From NCBI RefSeq assembly GCF_018613325.1, contig NZ_JAGGQJ010000011.1:248001-312000 (forward strand): a stretch of 64,000 nt of DNA. The letters run 5' to 3'. The notes under the pieces were generated by a model. The model saw only the letters and a program-made list of their open reading frames with translations. It was not told where the DNA came from and did not search any database. The stretch is from Bacillus sp. ISL-34 (GTDB lineage: Bacteria > Bacillota > Bacilli > Bacillales > DSM-1321). The position numbers and the translations under genes are program-made. Positions 10,764-19,972 of this stretch are shown here, one piece after another; position 1 is the first letter of the stretch; each line of letters opens with the position of its first letter.

Positions 10764-10792
10764 TTGACAATAATATAGTTACTCATTAGAAT
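10764..10792 (+). promoter_or_regulatory. Sigma-A promoter of the nik operon
   Basis: TTGACA (10764-10769) and TAGAAT (10787-10792) are separated by exactly 17 bp. The ribosome site GGAGG of the first gene lies 26 bp beyond. Confidence 0.75.
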
Positions 10793-10809
10793 TGAAAATG
10801 ATTCTCAAT
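10791..10809 (+). promoter_or_regulatory. Fur-like operator overlapping the nik promoter
   Basis: ATTGAAAATGATTCTCAAT is a near-palindrome. Its central 15 bases match the Bacillus Fur box TGATAATNATTATCA at 12 of 14 defined positions. It begins inside the -10 element, so binding would block transcription. The match is clearly better to Fur than to Zur or PerR boxes. Confidence 0.7.
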
Positions 10810-10832
10810 ATGGTACTGGAGGCACCAATGTT

Positions 10833-12458
10833 ATGTCAAAAAGAAGAAACAGCAAACAAGTGTTATTTATATCCGCAATCGTTTTAATTTTATCAACGCT
10901 TTTACTTGGATGTACAAATGAATCAAAAGAAAATTCAACTTCAAATAAAGACAGTAAAGACATGCTTACTTTTGCTTGGCCTAGGGATATAGGTGAAATG
11001 AATCCGCATGTCTATAATCCTTCTCAATTATTCGCTACATCAATGATATACGAACCTTTGGTTAGTTACCAAGATGGAGGCGAGCTGAAACCGCATTTAG
11101 CTGAATCTTGGGAAATTTCCAAGGATGGGAAGGAATATACGTTCAACCTGCGTCAAGATGTGAAATTTTCTGACGGTACAAGCTTTAATGCTGAAATTGT
11201 GAAAAAGAACTTTGATGCTATATTGAAAAATGTTGATTTACATAGTTGGTTGGGCTTTATTCCGAAAGTGGATCAAACGGAAGTAATTGACCAAAACACG
11301 TTTAAACTAACATTAAAGGAGCCATATTATCCTACTATTCAAGAGTTAGCCGTCGTTCGTCCAGTCCGTTTCTTAGGTGATGCTGGATTTCCTAAAGATG
11401 GTGACACTTCTAAAGGTGTTACAAAACCAGTCGGTACAGGCCCATGGGTTTTGGAAGAATATAAAGCAGATGAATATGCTATTTTCAAACGCAATGATAA
11501 CTATTGGGGTGAACTCCCTAAAGTAAAGAAAATCAAAGTCAAGATCATTCCTGATGCTGAAACCCGAGTTCTTGCTTTTGAAAAAGGTGACCTAGACCTT
11601 ATTTATGGTGAAGGTGTTATCAGTCTAGATGCTTTCAAACAATTAGAAACAACAGGTACCTATGAGACTAGTATTTCTGATCCGGTAGCAACAAGACAAC
11701 TAGTCATGAATACGAAGAAAGAACAGCTTTCAGATTTACGTGTTCGTCAAGCGTTACAATATGGATTTAATAAAAAAGCAATGGTTGACGGAGTTACTTC
11801 TGGGTTGGAAGAGAAGGCAGATTTTATTTTACCGACAAACTTCCCTTATACTTCAGACATTGATGTAACAGCGATTGATTATAATGTCGAAAAAGCAAAA
11901 GCTTTATTAGATGAAGCAGGGTGGAAGCTTCCAAAAGGAAAAAACGTTCGTGAAAAAGACGGAAAACCACTTGAAATTGAGTTAATGTACGACTCTGCAG
12001 AATCGGTTCAAAAAGCAATGGCCGAAACATTACAATCTGAGTGGGCGGCACTAGGTGTTAAATTAAATATCGTTGGAGTTGAGCTTACGGTACAAATTGA
12101 AAGATTTAAAGCTAATGATTTTGAATTGAATTTCTTTAGTAACTACGGCGCACCATATGATCCACATACTTTCGTTAACATCGTTGGTTCAGAAGGATTT
12201 GGTTTTAACGAAGCCATTTCATCTTATCCGAACAGAGATAAGTTGTTAAAACAAATTGCAGATGTTCCTCGAACAACAGATGAAAAAGAACGTCAAGAAC
12301 TTTACTCAACTATTTTGGAATCACTACAAGACCAAGGAGCGATTGTACCTATATCTTATATTAAGAAAATAGCTGTTTACCAAAAAGATGTATCTAATTT
12401 TACATTCCCTGCTAACCGGGATGAACACCCATTCACAGGAATTAGCATCGAGAAGTAA
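10833..12458 (+). CDS. nikA: Nickel/metallophore ABC transporter, substrate-binding lipoprotein (NikA-like)
   Basis: 541 aa family-5 solute-binding protein. The signal peptide ends in a lipobox (LLLGC), so it is a membrane-anchored lipoprotein. The mature N-terminus WPRDIGEMNPHVY and the segments SMIYEPLV, LHSWLGFI, KPVGTGPWVLEE and WGAPYDPH-like GAPYDPHTF closely track E. coli NikA and staphylococcal CntA rather than oligopeptide binders. It captures Ni2+ or another metal as a chelate. First gene of a five-gene importer. ATG at 10833 follows GGAGG by 10 bp. Fur-type control suggests iron- or metal-starvation expression. Confidence 0.85.
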   Translation: MSKRRNSKQVLFISAIVLILSTLLLGCTNESKENSTSNKDSKDMLTFAWPRDIGEMNPHVYNPSQLFATSMIYEPLVSYQDGGELKPHLAESWEISKDGKEYTFNLRQDVKFSDGTSFNAEIVKKNFDAILKNVDLHSWLGFIPKVDQTEVIDQNTFKLTLKEPYYPTIQELAVVRPVRFLGDAGFPKDGDTSKGVTKPVGTGPWVLEEYKADEYAIFKRNDNYWGELPKVKKIKVKIIPDAETRVLAFEKGDLDLIYGEGVISLDAFKQLETTGTYETSISDPVATRQLVMNTKKEQLSDLRVRQALQYGFNKKAMVDGVTSGLEEKADFILPTNFPYTSDIDVTAIDYNVEKAKALLDEAGWKLPKGKNVREKDGKPLEIELMYDSAESVQKAMAETLQSEWAALGVKLNIVGVELTVQIERFKANDFELNFFSNYGAPYDPHTFVNIVGSEGFGFNEAISSYPNRDKLLKQIADVPRTTDEKERQELYSTILESLQDQGAIVPISYIKKIAVYQKDVSNFTFPANRDEHPFTGISIEK

Positions 12459-12475
12459 GTTACAGGAGGGTTTTC

Positions 12476-13420
12476 ATGGGCAATTATATCTTGAAACGAA
12501 TTATGGCCATTATTCCCATCTTTCTTTTGGCCACTCTTCTAACGTTTGGAATGATTCACCTTTCACCCGTTGACCCAGCTGAGGCATATTTAACTGCAGC
12601 ACATATCCAATCTACAGATGAGATATTGGCTCAGAAAAGACATGAGTTTGGCTTAGATCAACCCCTCCATGTTCAATATGTAAACTCTATCATTAAGATA
12701 TGCCAATTTGATTTTGGCATATCTTATATTTCGAATAAACCTGTTTGGGACGAGGTTACATATCGAATGCCAGCGACAATTCAGTTAGCTTTAGGTAGCA
12801 TCACATTAGCGGTCCTGATTAGTGTCCCTCTTGGTTTTTGGGCAGGCATAAAGAAAAACAGTGGAATCGACCATTTTAGTCGACTTCTTTCTTTTTTCGG
12901 GGCATCGATCCCCTCTTTTTGGCTTGGTTATTTATTGATTTTTTTCTTTTCTGTTAAACTCGACCTATTCCCTGTTGAAGGAATCGGGACTTGGCAACAT
13001 CTAGTCCTCCCTTCCGTTACTTTAGCTATGCCATTAATAGCCTTGTATACTCGATTGTTACGTGCTAGCGTTCTTGAAAATTTACAGGAGCCTTATATCC
13101 TTTTTGCCCGCACAAGAGGGATTCATGAAAAAGTCATTATGGGAAAACATGTATTGAGAATAGCCATATCCCCTATGATAACTGGATTAGGGATGAATTT
13201 AGGAAAGCTGCTGACTGGAACCATTATCGTCGAAGCGGTCTTTTCCTGGCCAGGATTCGGTCGTTATTTTATTGAAGCTATTTTTAATCGGGATGTTCCT
13301 GTCATTCAATGCTATGTGCTTTTAGCAGCGGGACTATTCATCATTAGCAACTTGATCGTTGATCTTATTCAAATGTGTATTGACCCACGCATCTCCAAAA
13401 AAGGAGGGCAACGTCAATGA
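12476..13420 (+). CDS. nikB: Nickel/metallophore ABC transporter permease 1
   Basis: 314 aa inner-membrane permease of the DppB/NikB type: TM1, an external loop with SPVDPAEAYL, then a BPD-type core with five more helices and the ATPase-contact loop around FARTRGIHEKVIMGKHVLRIA. AGGAGGG lies 7 bp before the ATG. Starts 17 bp after nikA and overlaps nikC by four bases. Confidence 0.88.
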   Translation: MGNYILKRIMAIIPIFLLATLLTFGMIHLSPVDPAEAYLTAAHIQSTDEILAQKRHEFGLDQPLHVQYVNSIIKICQFDFGISYISNKPVWDEVTYRMPATIQLALGSITLAVLISVPLGFWAGIKKNSGIDHFSRLLSFFGASIPSFWLGYLLIFFFSVKLDLFPVEGIGTWQHLVLPSVTLAMPLIALYTRLLRASVLENLQEPYILFARTRGIHEKVIMGKHVLRIAISPMITGLGMNLGKLLTGTIIVEAVFSWPGFGRYFIEAIFNRDVPVIQCYVLLAAGLFIISNLIVDLIQMCIDPRISKKGGQRQ

Positions 13421-14247
13421 TAACAAGTATTCGCATTATGATGAGAGGTCAAAAAGTGATTGTCCTTTGTTCGATAATATTGAGCTTCCTATTTATCATC
13501 ACCATCTTGGCTCCTTGGATTGCACCTAATGATCCTATTGCTGTCAATTTAGCTAATAAACTACAGCCCTCTTCCTTTGAGTATCCATTGGGAACCGATC
13601 ATTTAGGAAGGTGCACGTTATCACGCATCTTATATGGAGCTCGCATTTCGTTAGGATTTGCCACATTAATCTTTATTTCATCTTTAGGCATCGGTTTGAT
13701 TGTTGGAACCATTGCTGGTTATAAAGGTGGTTGGGTGGACCAGGTACTAATGAGACTTTGTGATGGTATTATGGCATTTCCGAATCTTTTGCTCATTCTT
13801 GGACTTGTTGGTATATTGGGACCTGGCCTTAAACAAGTCATCTTAGCATTGATGCTTGTGCAATGGGTATATTACGCGAGAATTTTCCGAGGAATGGTAC
13901 TTAGTCTGAAAGAACAAAACTATATAGCTGCTGCTAAAATAAGCGGTTCTTCTCAATGGAAGATAATAAAGAAACATATTGTTCCAAATGTTCTCCCGCC
14001 GCTCGCTGTTATGGGTACATTAGAAATGGGCTGGGCGATCATGGATATATCCGCCATGTCGTTTCTAGGTTTAGGTGTGCAACCCCCTACACCAGAATGG
14101 GGAGCAATGATTCATGAAGGGAAATCGTATATTCGGACGAATCCAGAATTAATGCTATATCCAGGTTTGATGATTATGCTCGTTGTCGTCACCTTCAATT
14201 TATTAGGCGAAGCGCTGTCAGAACGTTTTGGAGTCAAACGTCGTTAA
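13417..14247 (+). CDS. nikC: Nickel/metallophore ABC transporter permease 2
   Basis: 276 aa DppC/NikC-type permease. N-terminal helix, then YPLGTDHLGRCTLSRILYGARISL, the diagnostic segment after TM1 of this subfamily (a cysteine replaces the more usual aspartate after GR). The coupling loop is AAAKISGSSQWKIIKKHIVPN. Its ATG overlaps the nikB stop (ATGA), indicating translational coupling. Confidence 0.88.
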   Translation: MITSIRIMMRGQKVIVLCSIILSFLFIITILAPWIAPNDPIAVNLANKLQPSSFEYPLGTDHLGRCTLSRILYGARISLGFATLIFISSLGIGLIVGTIAGYKGGWVDQVLMRLCDGIMAFPNLLLILGLVGILGPGLKQVILALMLVQWVYYARIFRGMVLSLKEQNYIAAAKISGSSQWKIIKKHIVPNVLPPLAVMGTLEMGWAIMDISAMSFLGLGVQPPTPEWGAMIHEGKSYIRTNPELMLYPGLMIMLVVVTFNLLGEALSERFGVKRR

Positions 14248-14257
14248 TAAAAAAGGA

Positions 14258-15094
14258 ATGAGAAGATTGAGAACAGAACGATCGAATGTATTAAAAGTCA
14301 GCGATCTACATGTACAAGTACAAACAAAAGATGGTGCGTCCACCCTCGTTCAGGATATTAATTTTGAACTGAAAAAAGGGAGGGTGCTAGGTCTTGTTGG
14401 GGAAAGTGGGAGTGGCAAAACCGTTACGAGTATGTCCATTCTACAGCTTCTTGATCGGAAAACAACGACGATTGAAGGTAGCATTACCCTCCAAGGACGA
14501 GAATTGAATGGGTTAGACGATAAAGAAATACGTAAAATCCGTGGCAAGGATATTGCCTTTATTATGCAAAATCCGATGAATTCATTTACGCCTGTTTTTA
14601 CAATTGGCAATCAATTTATCGAAACGATCAGGTCTCATACCTCATTGAATAAAAAACAAGCAAAAGAGCTTGCCATCGATGCGATGCAAAATGTAAACCT
14701 GCCAGATCCCGCGAAACTATTAAAAAGCTATCCTTTTCAATTGAGTGGAGGTATGCTTCAACGCGTGATGATTGCGATGGCTGCATGTTTACATCCTTCA
14801 GTTATTATTGCTGATGAGCCGACAACTGCACTCGATGTTCATAACCAATTACAAGTACTTCGCCACTTGGATAAAATTCGTTCTGAATATGGAACATCCA
14901 TTTTACTCATTTCTCATGATCTGGGAGTCATTTCTGAAATGGCAGATGATGTAGTCGTTATGCAACATGGCAGAATTGTAGAAACTGCAAATGTATTTGA
15001 ACTATTTGATAATCCGCAGCATGAGTATACAAAGAAACTGCTAAATGCCCGACTTACCTTAAATCTTGAAGAACCTATCGCCCATATGTTGTGA
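14258..15094 (+). CDS. nikD: Nickel/metallophore ABC transporter ATPase 1
   Basis: About 278 aa. Walker A GESGSGKT, Q-loop IMQNPMNSFTP, signature LSGGMLQR (methionine in place of the usual glutamine), Walker B VIIADEPTTALD and switch histidine LISHDLG are all present. Start is uncertain: ATG at 14258 has AAAAAAGG immediately upstream, while TTG at 14267 has a better spaced AAAGGA. An in-frame TTG at 14228 lies inside nikC. It lacks part of the usual C-terminal oligopeptide/dipeptide extension. Confidence 0.85.
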   Translation: MRRLRTERSNVLKVSDLHVQVQTKDGASTLVQDINFELKKGRVLGLVGESGSGKTVTSMSILQLLDRKTTTIEGSITLQGRELNGLDDKEIRKIRGKDIAFIMQNPMNSFTPVFTIGNQFIETIRSHTSLNKKQAKELAIDAMQNVNLPDPAKLLKSYPFQLSGGMLQRVMIAMAACLHPSVIIADEPTTALDVHNQLQVLRHLDKIRSEYGTSILLISHDLGVISEMADDVVVMQHGRIVETANVFELFDNPQHEYTKKLLNARLTLNLEEPIAHML

Positions 15095-15127
15095 TATATA
15101 GATTGCATTCTTTTGAGGGGTGAACAA

Positions 15128-15949
15128 ATGAGTTTATTACAAGTAAAAGCAGTAACTCATAGCTATAATTCTCATACGTTTTTTAAGTGGAAAGACCATT
15201 CTAAAAAAGTACTCACTGACATTTCCCTCTCTATTGACGAAGGAACATGTTTAGGACTACTTGGGACGAGTGGAGCTGGAAAAAGCACATTAGGAAAAGT
15301 GATTCTTGGCTTAGAACGTCCACAGCAAGGACAGGTTCTGTTTCAAGGGCATGATATTTATACTGCTGATAAGCTTATTCGACAAAAGATACGCCGAGAT
15401 CTACAGGTTGTTTTTCAAGATTCGCATTCATCTGTCAATCCACGAATGACGGCCGAGCATATTATAGGCGAGCCATTAGAAAACTATGAAAAACTAACCG
15501 TAGCCGAACAAAAAAGAACAGTTATTGAGTTATTGGAAAGAGTAGGCCTAAGTGAGAAGGATTTAAAAAAATACCCACACCAATTTAGCGGTGGACAATT
15601 GCAAAGAATTAATATTGCTAGAGCAATTTCTCTTAAGCCACTGCTAATCGTCTTAGACGAATCCGTAAGCAGTCTAGATATGGTTAATCAAACACTAATT
15701 TTAGAATTATTAAGTGAGTTGAAAAAAGACTTCGGCTTATCTTATCTTTTTATTACACATGATATTAAAGCGGCCTATTCAATCTCTGATACTTTGGGTG
15801 TACTGGAAAAAGGAGAATTAATCGAGCTTTACGATTCTAAAAATCAGTTTTTTTCGTCAGAACATCCTGTCATTAAACAGATGAGAGGCTCTATCCTTGC
15901 TAAGCATCCGCGTTTTCGTTCTCTTCCGACGAGGACCAACAAGTCCTAG
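15128..15949 (+). CDS. nikE: Nickel/metallophore ABC transporter ATPase 2
   Basis: 273 aa. Walker A GTSGAGKST, Q-loop VFQDSHSSVNP, signature FSGGQLQR, Walker B LIVLDESVSSLD (serine follows the catalytic glutamate where proline is usual), switch histidine FITHD. ATG at 15128 follows GAGGGGTGA; TTG at 15113 is upstream but overlaps the ribosome site. Together with nikD it energises the nikBC channel. Confidence 0.85.
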   Translation: MSLLQVKAVTHSYNSHTFFKWKDHSKKVLTDISLSIDEGTCLGLLGTSGAGKSTLGKVILGLERPQQGQVLFQGHDIYTADKLIRQKIRRDLQVVFQDSHSSVNPRMTAEHIIGEPLENYEKLTVAEQKRTVIELLERVGLSEKDLKKYPHQFSGGQLQRINIARAISLKPLLIVLDESVSSLDMVNQTLILELLSELKKDFGLSYLFITHDIKAAYSISDTLGVLEKGELIELYDSKNQFFSSEHPVIKQMRGSILAKHPRFRSLPTRTNKS

Positions 15950-15977
15950 TCTAGAATCTATATTTATTGATTAGAAG

Positions 15978-16012
15978 GCCTCGATTTCAATTTGATAATC
16001 GAGGCTCTTGTT
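15978..16012 (+). terminator. Hairpin between nikE and the MATE gene
   Basis: GCCTCGATT / AATCGAGGC stem with a 10-base loop, followed by TCTTGTTTATATTTC. The T tract is interrupted, so partial readthrough into the MATE gene is plausible. Confidence 0.6.
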
Positions 16013-16049
16013 TATATTTCTTTTGAAGAACATATTGGAGGGAAATTGG

Positions 16050-17366
16050 ATGAATCATCGATCATACCTTACTTTAGCCATTCCCTTAACGATTTCAACG
16101 ATGACAACACCTTTATTAGGGGCTGTGGATACGGCAGTTGTTGGTCAGCTTCCAGACCCGGCGTATATTGGGGGAGTTGCAGTAGGTAGCGTTATTTTTA
16201 ATACTTTATATTGGTTATTCGGTTTTTTACGAGTTAGCACCTCTGCGTTTACCGCTCAAGCTAATGGGGCAAACGATCAAGCTCAAGGAGCACTCGCTTT
16301 GTTTCGCCCTTTTTTATTAGCCGTCATTGTAGGTCTTTGTTTTATCCTCCTGCAATGGCCGATTGAATATGCGGCTTTAAAACTAATTGCCCCTGAGTTC
16401 AATGTTAGCAAATTTGCAGCGGAATATTTTCGCATTCGAATTTGGGGAGCTCCCTTCACTTTGATGAATTATGTCATTCTTGGATGGTTGATGGGCATGT
16501 CGAAGATTAAAGTATCTTTATTTTTGCAAGTGTTCATGAATGTTCTAAATATGGTTCTTGCCATTTTGTTTGTTCATGTATTTTCCTTGGCCGTAAAAGG
16601 GGTGGCTATGGCAACTTTAATCGCGGAAATCACAGCCTTCTTAATTGGCTTACTCCTTTTATTGAAGGCATCACCGATTCGATGGAAAATGCCAGCTGTG
16701 GGAACGCTTATAGATTCACATTCCATGAAAAAGATGTTTATCGTTAACCGGGATTTATTTATTCGAACGCTTTGTTTATTAGCTGTTTTTAACTTGTTTA
16801 CAGCAAAAGGTGCTACTTTTGGTACAGAGCTATTGGCTGCCAATGCTGTATTGATTCAAATTCATTATATTATGGCTTATTTCTTTGATGGGTTTGCGAA
16901 TGCATCTAGCATACTAGTAGGTAAAGCGATTGGTTCAAATAATGAAAAATTATATAAAAAAACGCTCACCCTGTCCTGGCAATGGTCAATTCTATCCGCT
17001 TTCTTCATTGCTTGTTCCTATGCAATATTTCAGGAACGGATTATTGGACTCTTCACGAATTTACCTAGAGTAATCGAGCTTTCGAATACATATGGAGCTT
17101 GGCTAATTATTTTCCCATTCACAGCCTGTTTCGGACTCGTCATTTACGGTGTCTTCACGGGAGCGACTGAAATTGTACCGGTTCGAAACTCTATGATTTA
17201 CGCGTTGATGGCGTATATTATTGTGCAATTCACTGCAACCCCCATCTGGGACAATCATGGCTTATGGCTCGCCTTCATCGTCTTTAGTGTGGGTAGATCT
17301 TGCTTTCTAGTTATGTATATCCCTAGACTGAATAAGAGAATTTTTCATGTTAAACAAGAATTGTGA
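16050..17366 (+). CDS. MATE-family efflux transporter (DinF-like)
   Basis: 438 aa, 12 hydrophobic helices in two homologous halves; cation-driven exporter. LTISTMTTPLLGAVDTAVVG in TM1 and RVSTSAFTAQANG in TM2-3 are characteristic of the DinF branch. ATG at 16050 follows TGGAGGG. It lies about 100 bp after nikE behind a leaky-looking hairpin, with no separate regulator. Because metallophore importers often neighbour the exporter of the same metallophore, a role in exporting a chelator is possible. The alternative, a drug exporter unrelated to nik, cannot be excluded. Confidence 0.8.
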   Translation: MNHRSYLTLAIPLTISTMTTPLLGAVDTAVVGQLPDPAYIGGVAVGSVIFNTLYWLFGFLRVSTSAFTAQANGANDQAQGALALFRPFLLAVIVGLCFILLQWPIEYAALKLIAPEFNVSKFAAEYFRIRIWGAPFTLMNYVILGWLMGMSKIKVSLFLQVFMNVLNMVLAILFVHVFSLAVKGVAMATLIAEITAFLIGLLLLLKASPIRWKMPAVGTLIDSHSMKKMFIVNRDLFIRTLCLLAVFNLFTAKGATFGTELLAANAVLIQIHYIMAYFFDGFANASSILVGKAIGSNNEKLYKKTLTLSWQWSILSAFFIACSYAIFQERIIGLFTNLPRVIELSNTYGAWLIIFPFTACFGLVIYGVFTGATEIVPVRNSMIYALMAYIIVQFTATPIWDNHGLWLAFIVFSVGRSCFLVMYIPRLNKRIFHVKQEL

Positions 17367-17461
17367 ATGCCTTTCCTTAATATAAAGGTAATCCGAAGTA
17401 TCATAGAGACAAGTTGCTAAATAGTGGATTATTGATCCAACAGGTGCATGGACTAAGATCG

Positions 17462-17486
17462 AAGCTGTCTTTTAAGGCAGCTTTTT
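17462..17486 (+). terminator. Intrinsic terminator after the MATE gene
   Basis: AAGCTGTC / GGCAGCTT stem, 5-base loop, T-rich tail. Confidence 0.85.
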
Positions 17487-17593
17487 CTTTATGATCGGCT
17501 GTTTTTATTGTGAAGGATTCCATATCCTCTTTTTTTTCTCACTGAAACAATATTAGGAAAAACATCCATAAAAATTATTTGGAGAAAATAATA

Positions 17594-17608
17594 TTTATTC
17601 TGAAAATT
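17594..17608 (+). promoter_or_regulatory. Candidate CodY box upstream of glnH
   Basis: TTTATTCTGAAAATT matches the CodY consensus AATTTTCWGAAAATT at 12 of 15 positions and lies about 85 bp upstream of glnH. CodY control would fit an amino-acid importer used under starvation. The surrounding 326-bp gap holds otherwise only the MATE terminator. Confidence 0.4.
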
Positions 17609-17692
17609 CATATTATAATACTTTATTCTTATGCTATATTATAGGGAGAATTATTTATTATCACGTATAATCTAAGAATTGGAGTGATTTGA

Positions 17693-18469
17693 ATGAAGAA
17701 ACTTGGTTTACTGAGTATGTTTTTGATTCTAACTATCTTTATCTCGGCTTGTGGAACCAATGAAGAAAAAAATGCAGGTGAGGAAAAGAAACCTGAAAAG
17801 GTATATAAAGTTGGTGTGGATACGACCTATCCTCCTTTTGAATTTAAAGAGGGGAACGAATATAAAGGCATTGATATTGAATTGATCAATGCAATCGCAA
17901 AAGACCAGGATTTTAAAATCAAATTGTCTCCAATGGATTTCGGCGGAATCATCCCGGCTATGCAAGCCAATCAGCTTGATGTGGCCATTGCGGGAATGAG
18001 CATTACAGAGGAAAGAAAAAAGGTAGTAGATTTCTCAACACCGTATTTTGATGCAGGATTAACAATAGTTGTTAAAAAAGATAATACAAATACTAAAACT
18101 GTTAAAGATCTTAAAGGAAAAACCATAGCAGTGAAAAAAGGAACAACAGGTGCTAAATATGCACAGGATAATGCTACGGAACTAGGAATTAAAGTTGTTC
18201 AATTCAATGATAGCCCAGCGATGTTCCAGGAAGTGGCCAACGGCAACGCCGATGCCCTTATAGAAGATTACCCGGTTATCTCCTATGCGATCGCCCAAAA
18301 AGATCTTGGGTTGAAAATCGTAGGTGACCGTTTGAATGGTGACAAATATGGAATTGCTGTATTGAAAGGGCAAAACGAGGATTTATTGAAGAAAATAAAT
18401 GATGGTCTTGCCAATCTTAAAAAAGACGGCACGTATGATGAAATAATTAAAACGTATCTTGGTGAATAA
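17693..18469 (+). CDS. glnH: Glutamine-type ABC transporter substrate-binding lipoprotein
   Basis: 258 aa family-3 solute-binding protein with an N-terminal lipobox (ISAC). VGVDTTYPPFEFKEG, MDFGGIIPAMQANQLDVAIAGMSIT split across the ligand cleft, and ERKKVVDFSTPY follow E. coli GlnH almost step by step (TDTAFVPFEFKQG, MDFSGIIPALQ, ERKKAIDFS). It binds a polar amino acid, most likely glutamine. First gene of a three-gene importer; a hairpin follows it, probably keeping binding-protein mRNA above permease level. Confidence 0.85.
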   Translation: MKKLGLLSMFLILTIFISACGTNEEKNAGEEKKPEKVYKVGVDTTYPPFEFKEGNEYKGIDIELINAIAKDQDFKIKLSPMDFGGIIPAMQANQLDVAIAGMSITEERKKVVDFSTPYFDAGLTIVVKKDNTNTKTVKDLKGKTIAVKKGTTGAKYAQDNATELGIKVVQFNDSPAMFQEVANGNADALIEDYPVISYAIAQKDLGLKIVGDRLNGDKYGIAVLKGQNEDLLKKINDGLANLKKDGTYDEIIKTYLGE

Positions 18470-18489
18470 ACAATAGATTAAAGCTCGAT

Positions 18490-18517
18490 AGGCGCGCTTA
18501 TGGCGCGCTTTCTTTTT
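18490..18517 (+). terminator. Hairpin between glnH and glnP (partial terminator/mRNA stabiliser)
   Basis: AGGCGCGC / GCGCGCTT stem with loop TTATG, then TCTTTTT, and directly upstream of the glnP ribosome site. This is a typical arrangement for lowering downstream expression. Confidence 0.7.
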
Positions 18518-18533
18518 CAAAGGGGTGAAAGAA

Positions 18534-19178
18534 ATGGATATAATTGTTGCGGCATTGCCTATTTTATTAAAAGGACTTCAGGTGACGCTTTATATCTTTG
18601 TGATTGCCATTATCCTAGGTTTTTTGATTGGTTTACTGATCGCTTTGCTGCGACTTGCCCCCATCAAGATCTTGAACTGGATTGCAAAGGTTTATGTGGA
18701 TGCGATACGAGGGACACCGTTCATCGTTCAGTTGTTTTTTATCTATTTTGGTGTGAATTCACTGAATTTGATTTCTTTGAACAGTACAACAGCTGGAATA
18801 ATTACCGTTGCAATCAATGCAGGGGCATATTTTGCTGAAATAATAAGGGCAGGGATACAATCCATCGATAAAGGACAAACGGAAGCGGCAAGATCCATCG
18901 GGTTCACTGGAACTCAAACAATGAGATATGTCGTGCTTCCGCAAGCCTTTAGAAGGATGCTCCCTACGATTACGAACCAATCGATCATCAGCTTGAAAGA
19001 CACTTCTCTATTATCCGTCATTGGTATAGCCGATTTAACCCAGCAAGGCCAGATTCAAGCTTCGGCAACCTTTGAAGCATTCAAGATTTGGCTGGCAGTT
19101 GGTGTGATTTACTTTATCATCATCTATTTGTTAACCCTAATTGCTAATTTCATAGAAAGGAGGGTACAAGTTCGATGA
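18534..19178 (+). CDS. glnP: Glutamine-type ABC transporter permease
   Basis: 214 aa HisMQ-family permease with about five helices. [20 protein letters not shown] and the ATPase-contact [25 protein letters not shown] segment identify it. ATG at 18534 is chosen because AAGGGG lies 9 bp upstream; the GTG at 18525 overlaps that site. Its stop overlaps glnQ. Confidence 0.87.
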   Translation: MDIIVAALPILLKGLQVTLYIFVIAIILGFLIGLLIALLRLAPIKILNWIAKVYVDAIRGTPFIVQLFFIYFGVNSLNLISLNSTTAGIITVAINAGAYFAEIIRAGIQSIDKGQTEAARSIGFTGTQTMRYVVLPQAFRRMLPTITNQSIISLKDTSLLSVIGIADLTQQGQIQASATFEAFKIWLAVGVIYFIIIYLLTLIANFIERRVQVR

Positions 19179-19909
19179 GCATCATTACTGTAAAAAACCT
19201 GAGAAAATCATTTGGAACTGTCGAGGTTTTAAAAGATATTAATGCAGAAGTGCAGGAAAAGGAAGTAATTTGCGTAATAGGCCCTTCTGGATCTGGAAAG
19301 AGTACATTCCTGCGTTGCCTGAATCTCCTTGAGGAAGTTACGGGCGGTGAGGTGGTCATTAACGGACATGAAATAACCGATCCTAAAAGGAAAATCAATA
19401 TAAACAAAGTCCGGCAAGAAGTTGGAATGGTTTTTCAACATTTCAATCTATTTCCCCATAAAACCGTTTTGGAGAACATAACCTTGGGCCCTATTAAAAT
19501 TCGTGCCACCGATAAAGCGGAAGCAGGAAGGTTAGCGCTCGAGTTATTGGATAAGGTTGGTCTAAAGGAAAAAGCAAATAGCTATCCAGGGGAACTTTCC
19601 GGCGGACAAAAACAGCGGGTCGCCATCGCAAGGGCATTGGCGATGAATCCGAAGATCATGCTATTTGATGAACCGACTTCGGCCCTTGACCCTGAAATGG
19701 TCGGCGATGTTTTGGAGGTAATGAAACAACTTGCAAAAGAAGGCATGACAATGGTCGTTGTTACGCATGAAATGGGCTTTGCCCGGGAAGTCGGGGACAG
19801 GGTCATATTCATGGATGGAGGGTATATCGTGGAAGAAAATGAGCCGAATGAATTATTCGGTAACCCTCAGCACGAAAGAACGAAAGCATTCTTGAGCAAG
19901 GTGCTTTAA
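19175..19909 (+). CDS. glnQ: Glutamine-type ABC transporter ATPase
   Basis: 244 aa. Walker [11 protein letters not shown]-loop [10 protein letters not shown] (diagnostic of polar amino-acid importers), signature LSGGQKQR, Walker [13 protein letters not shown], switch [15 protein letters not shown] overlaps the glnP TGA and follows AAAGGAGGG, so the three genes form one operon. Confidence 0.93.
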   Translation: MSIITVKNLRKSFGTVEVLKDINAEVQEKEVICVIGPSGSGKSTFLRCLNLLEEVTGGEVVINGHEITDPKRKININKVRQEVGMVFQHFNLFPHKTVLENITLGPIKIRATDKAEAGRLALELLDKVGLKEKANSYPGELSGGQKQRVAIARALAMNPKIMLFDEPTSALDPEMVGDVLEVMKQLAKEGMTMVVVTHEMGFAREVGDRVIFMDGGYIVEENEPNELFGNPQHERTKAFLSKVL

Positions 19910-19925
19910 TGTTCGGGCAAATAAC

Positions 19926-19970
19926 AAAAAAGAAACCTATGCATTCGCGATATGCATAGGTTTCTTTTTT
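19926..19970. terminator. Bidirectional terminator between glnQ and the PIG-L gene
   Basis: Nearly perfect 19-bp stem (AAAAAAGAAACCTATGCAT with its complement) and a 7-base loop. The A and T runs serve both convergent genes. Confidence 0.95.
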
Positions 19971-19972
19971 AT

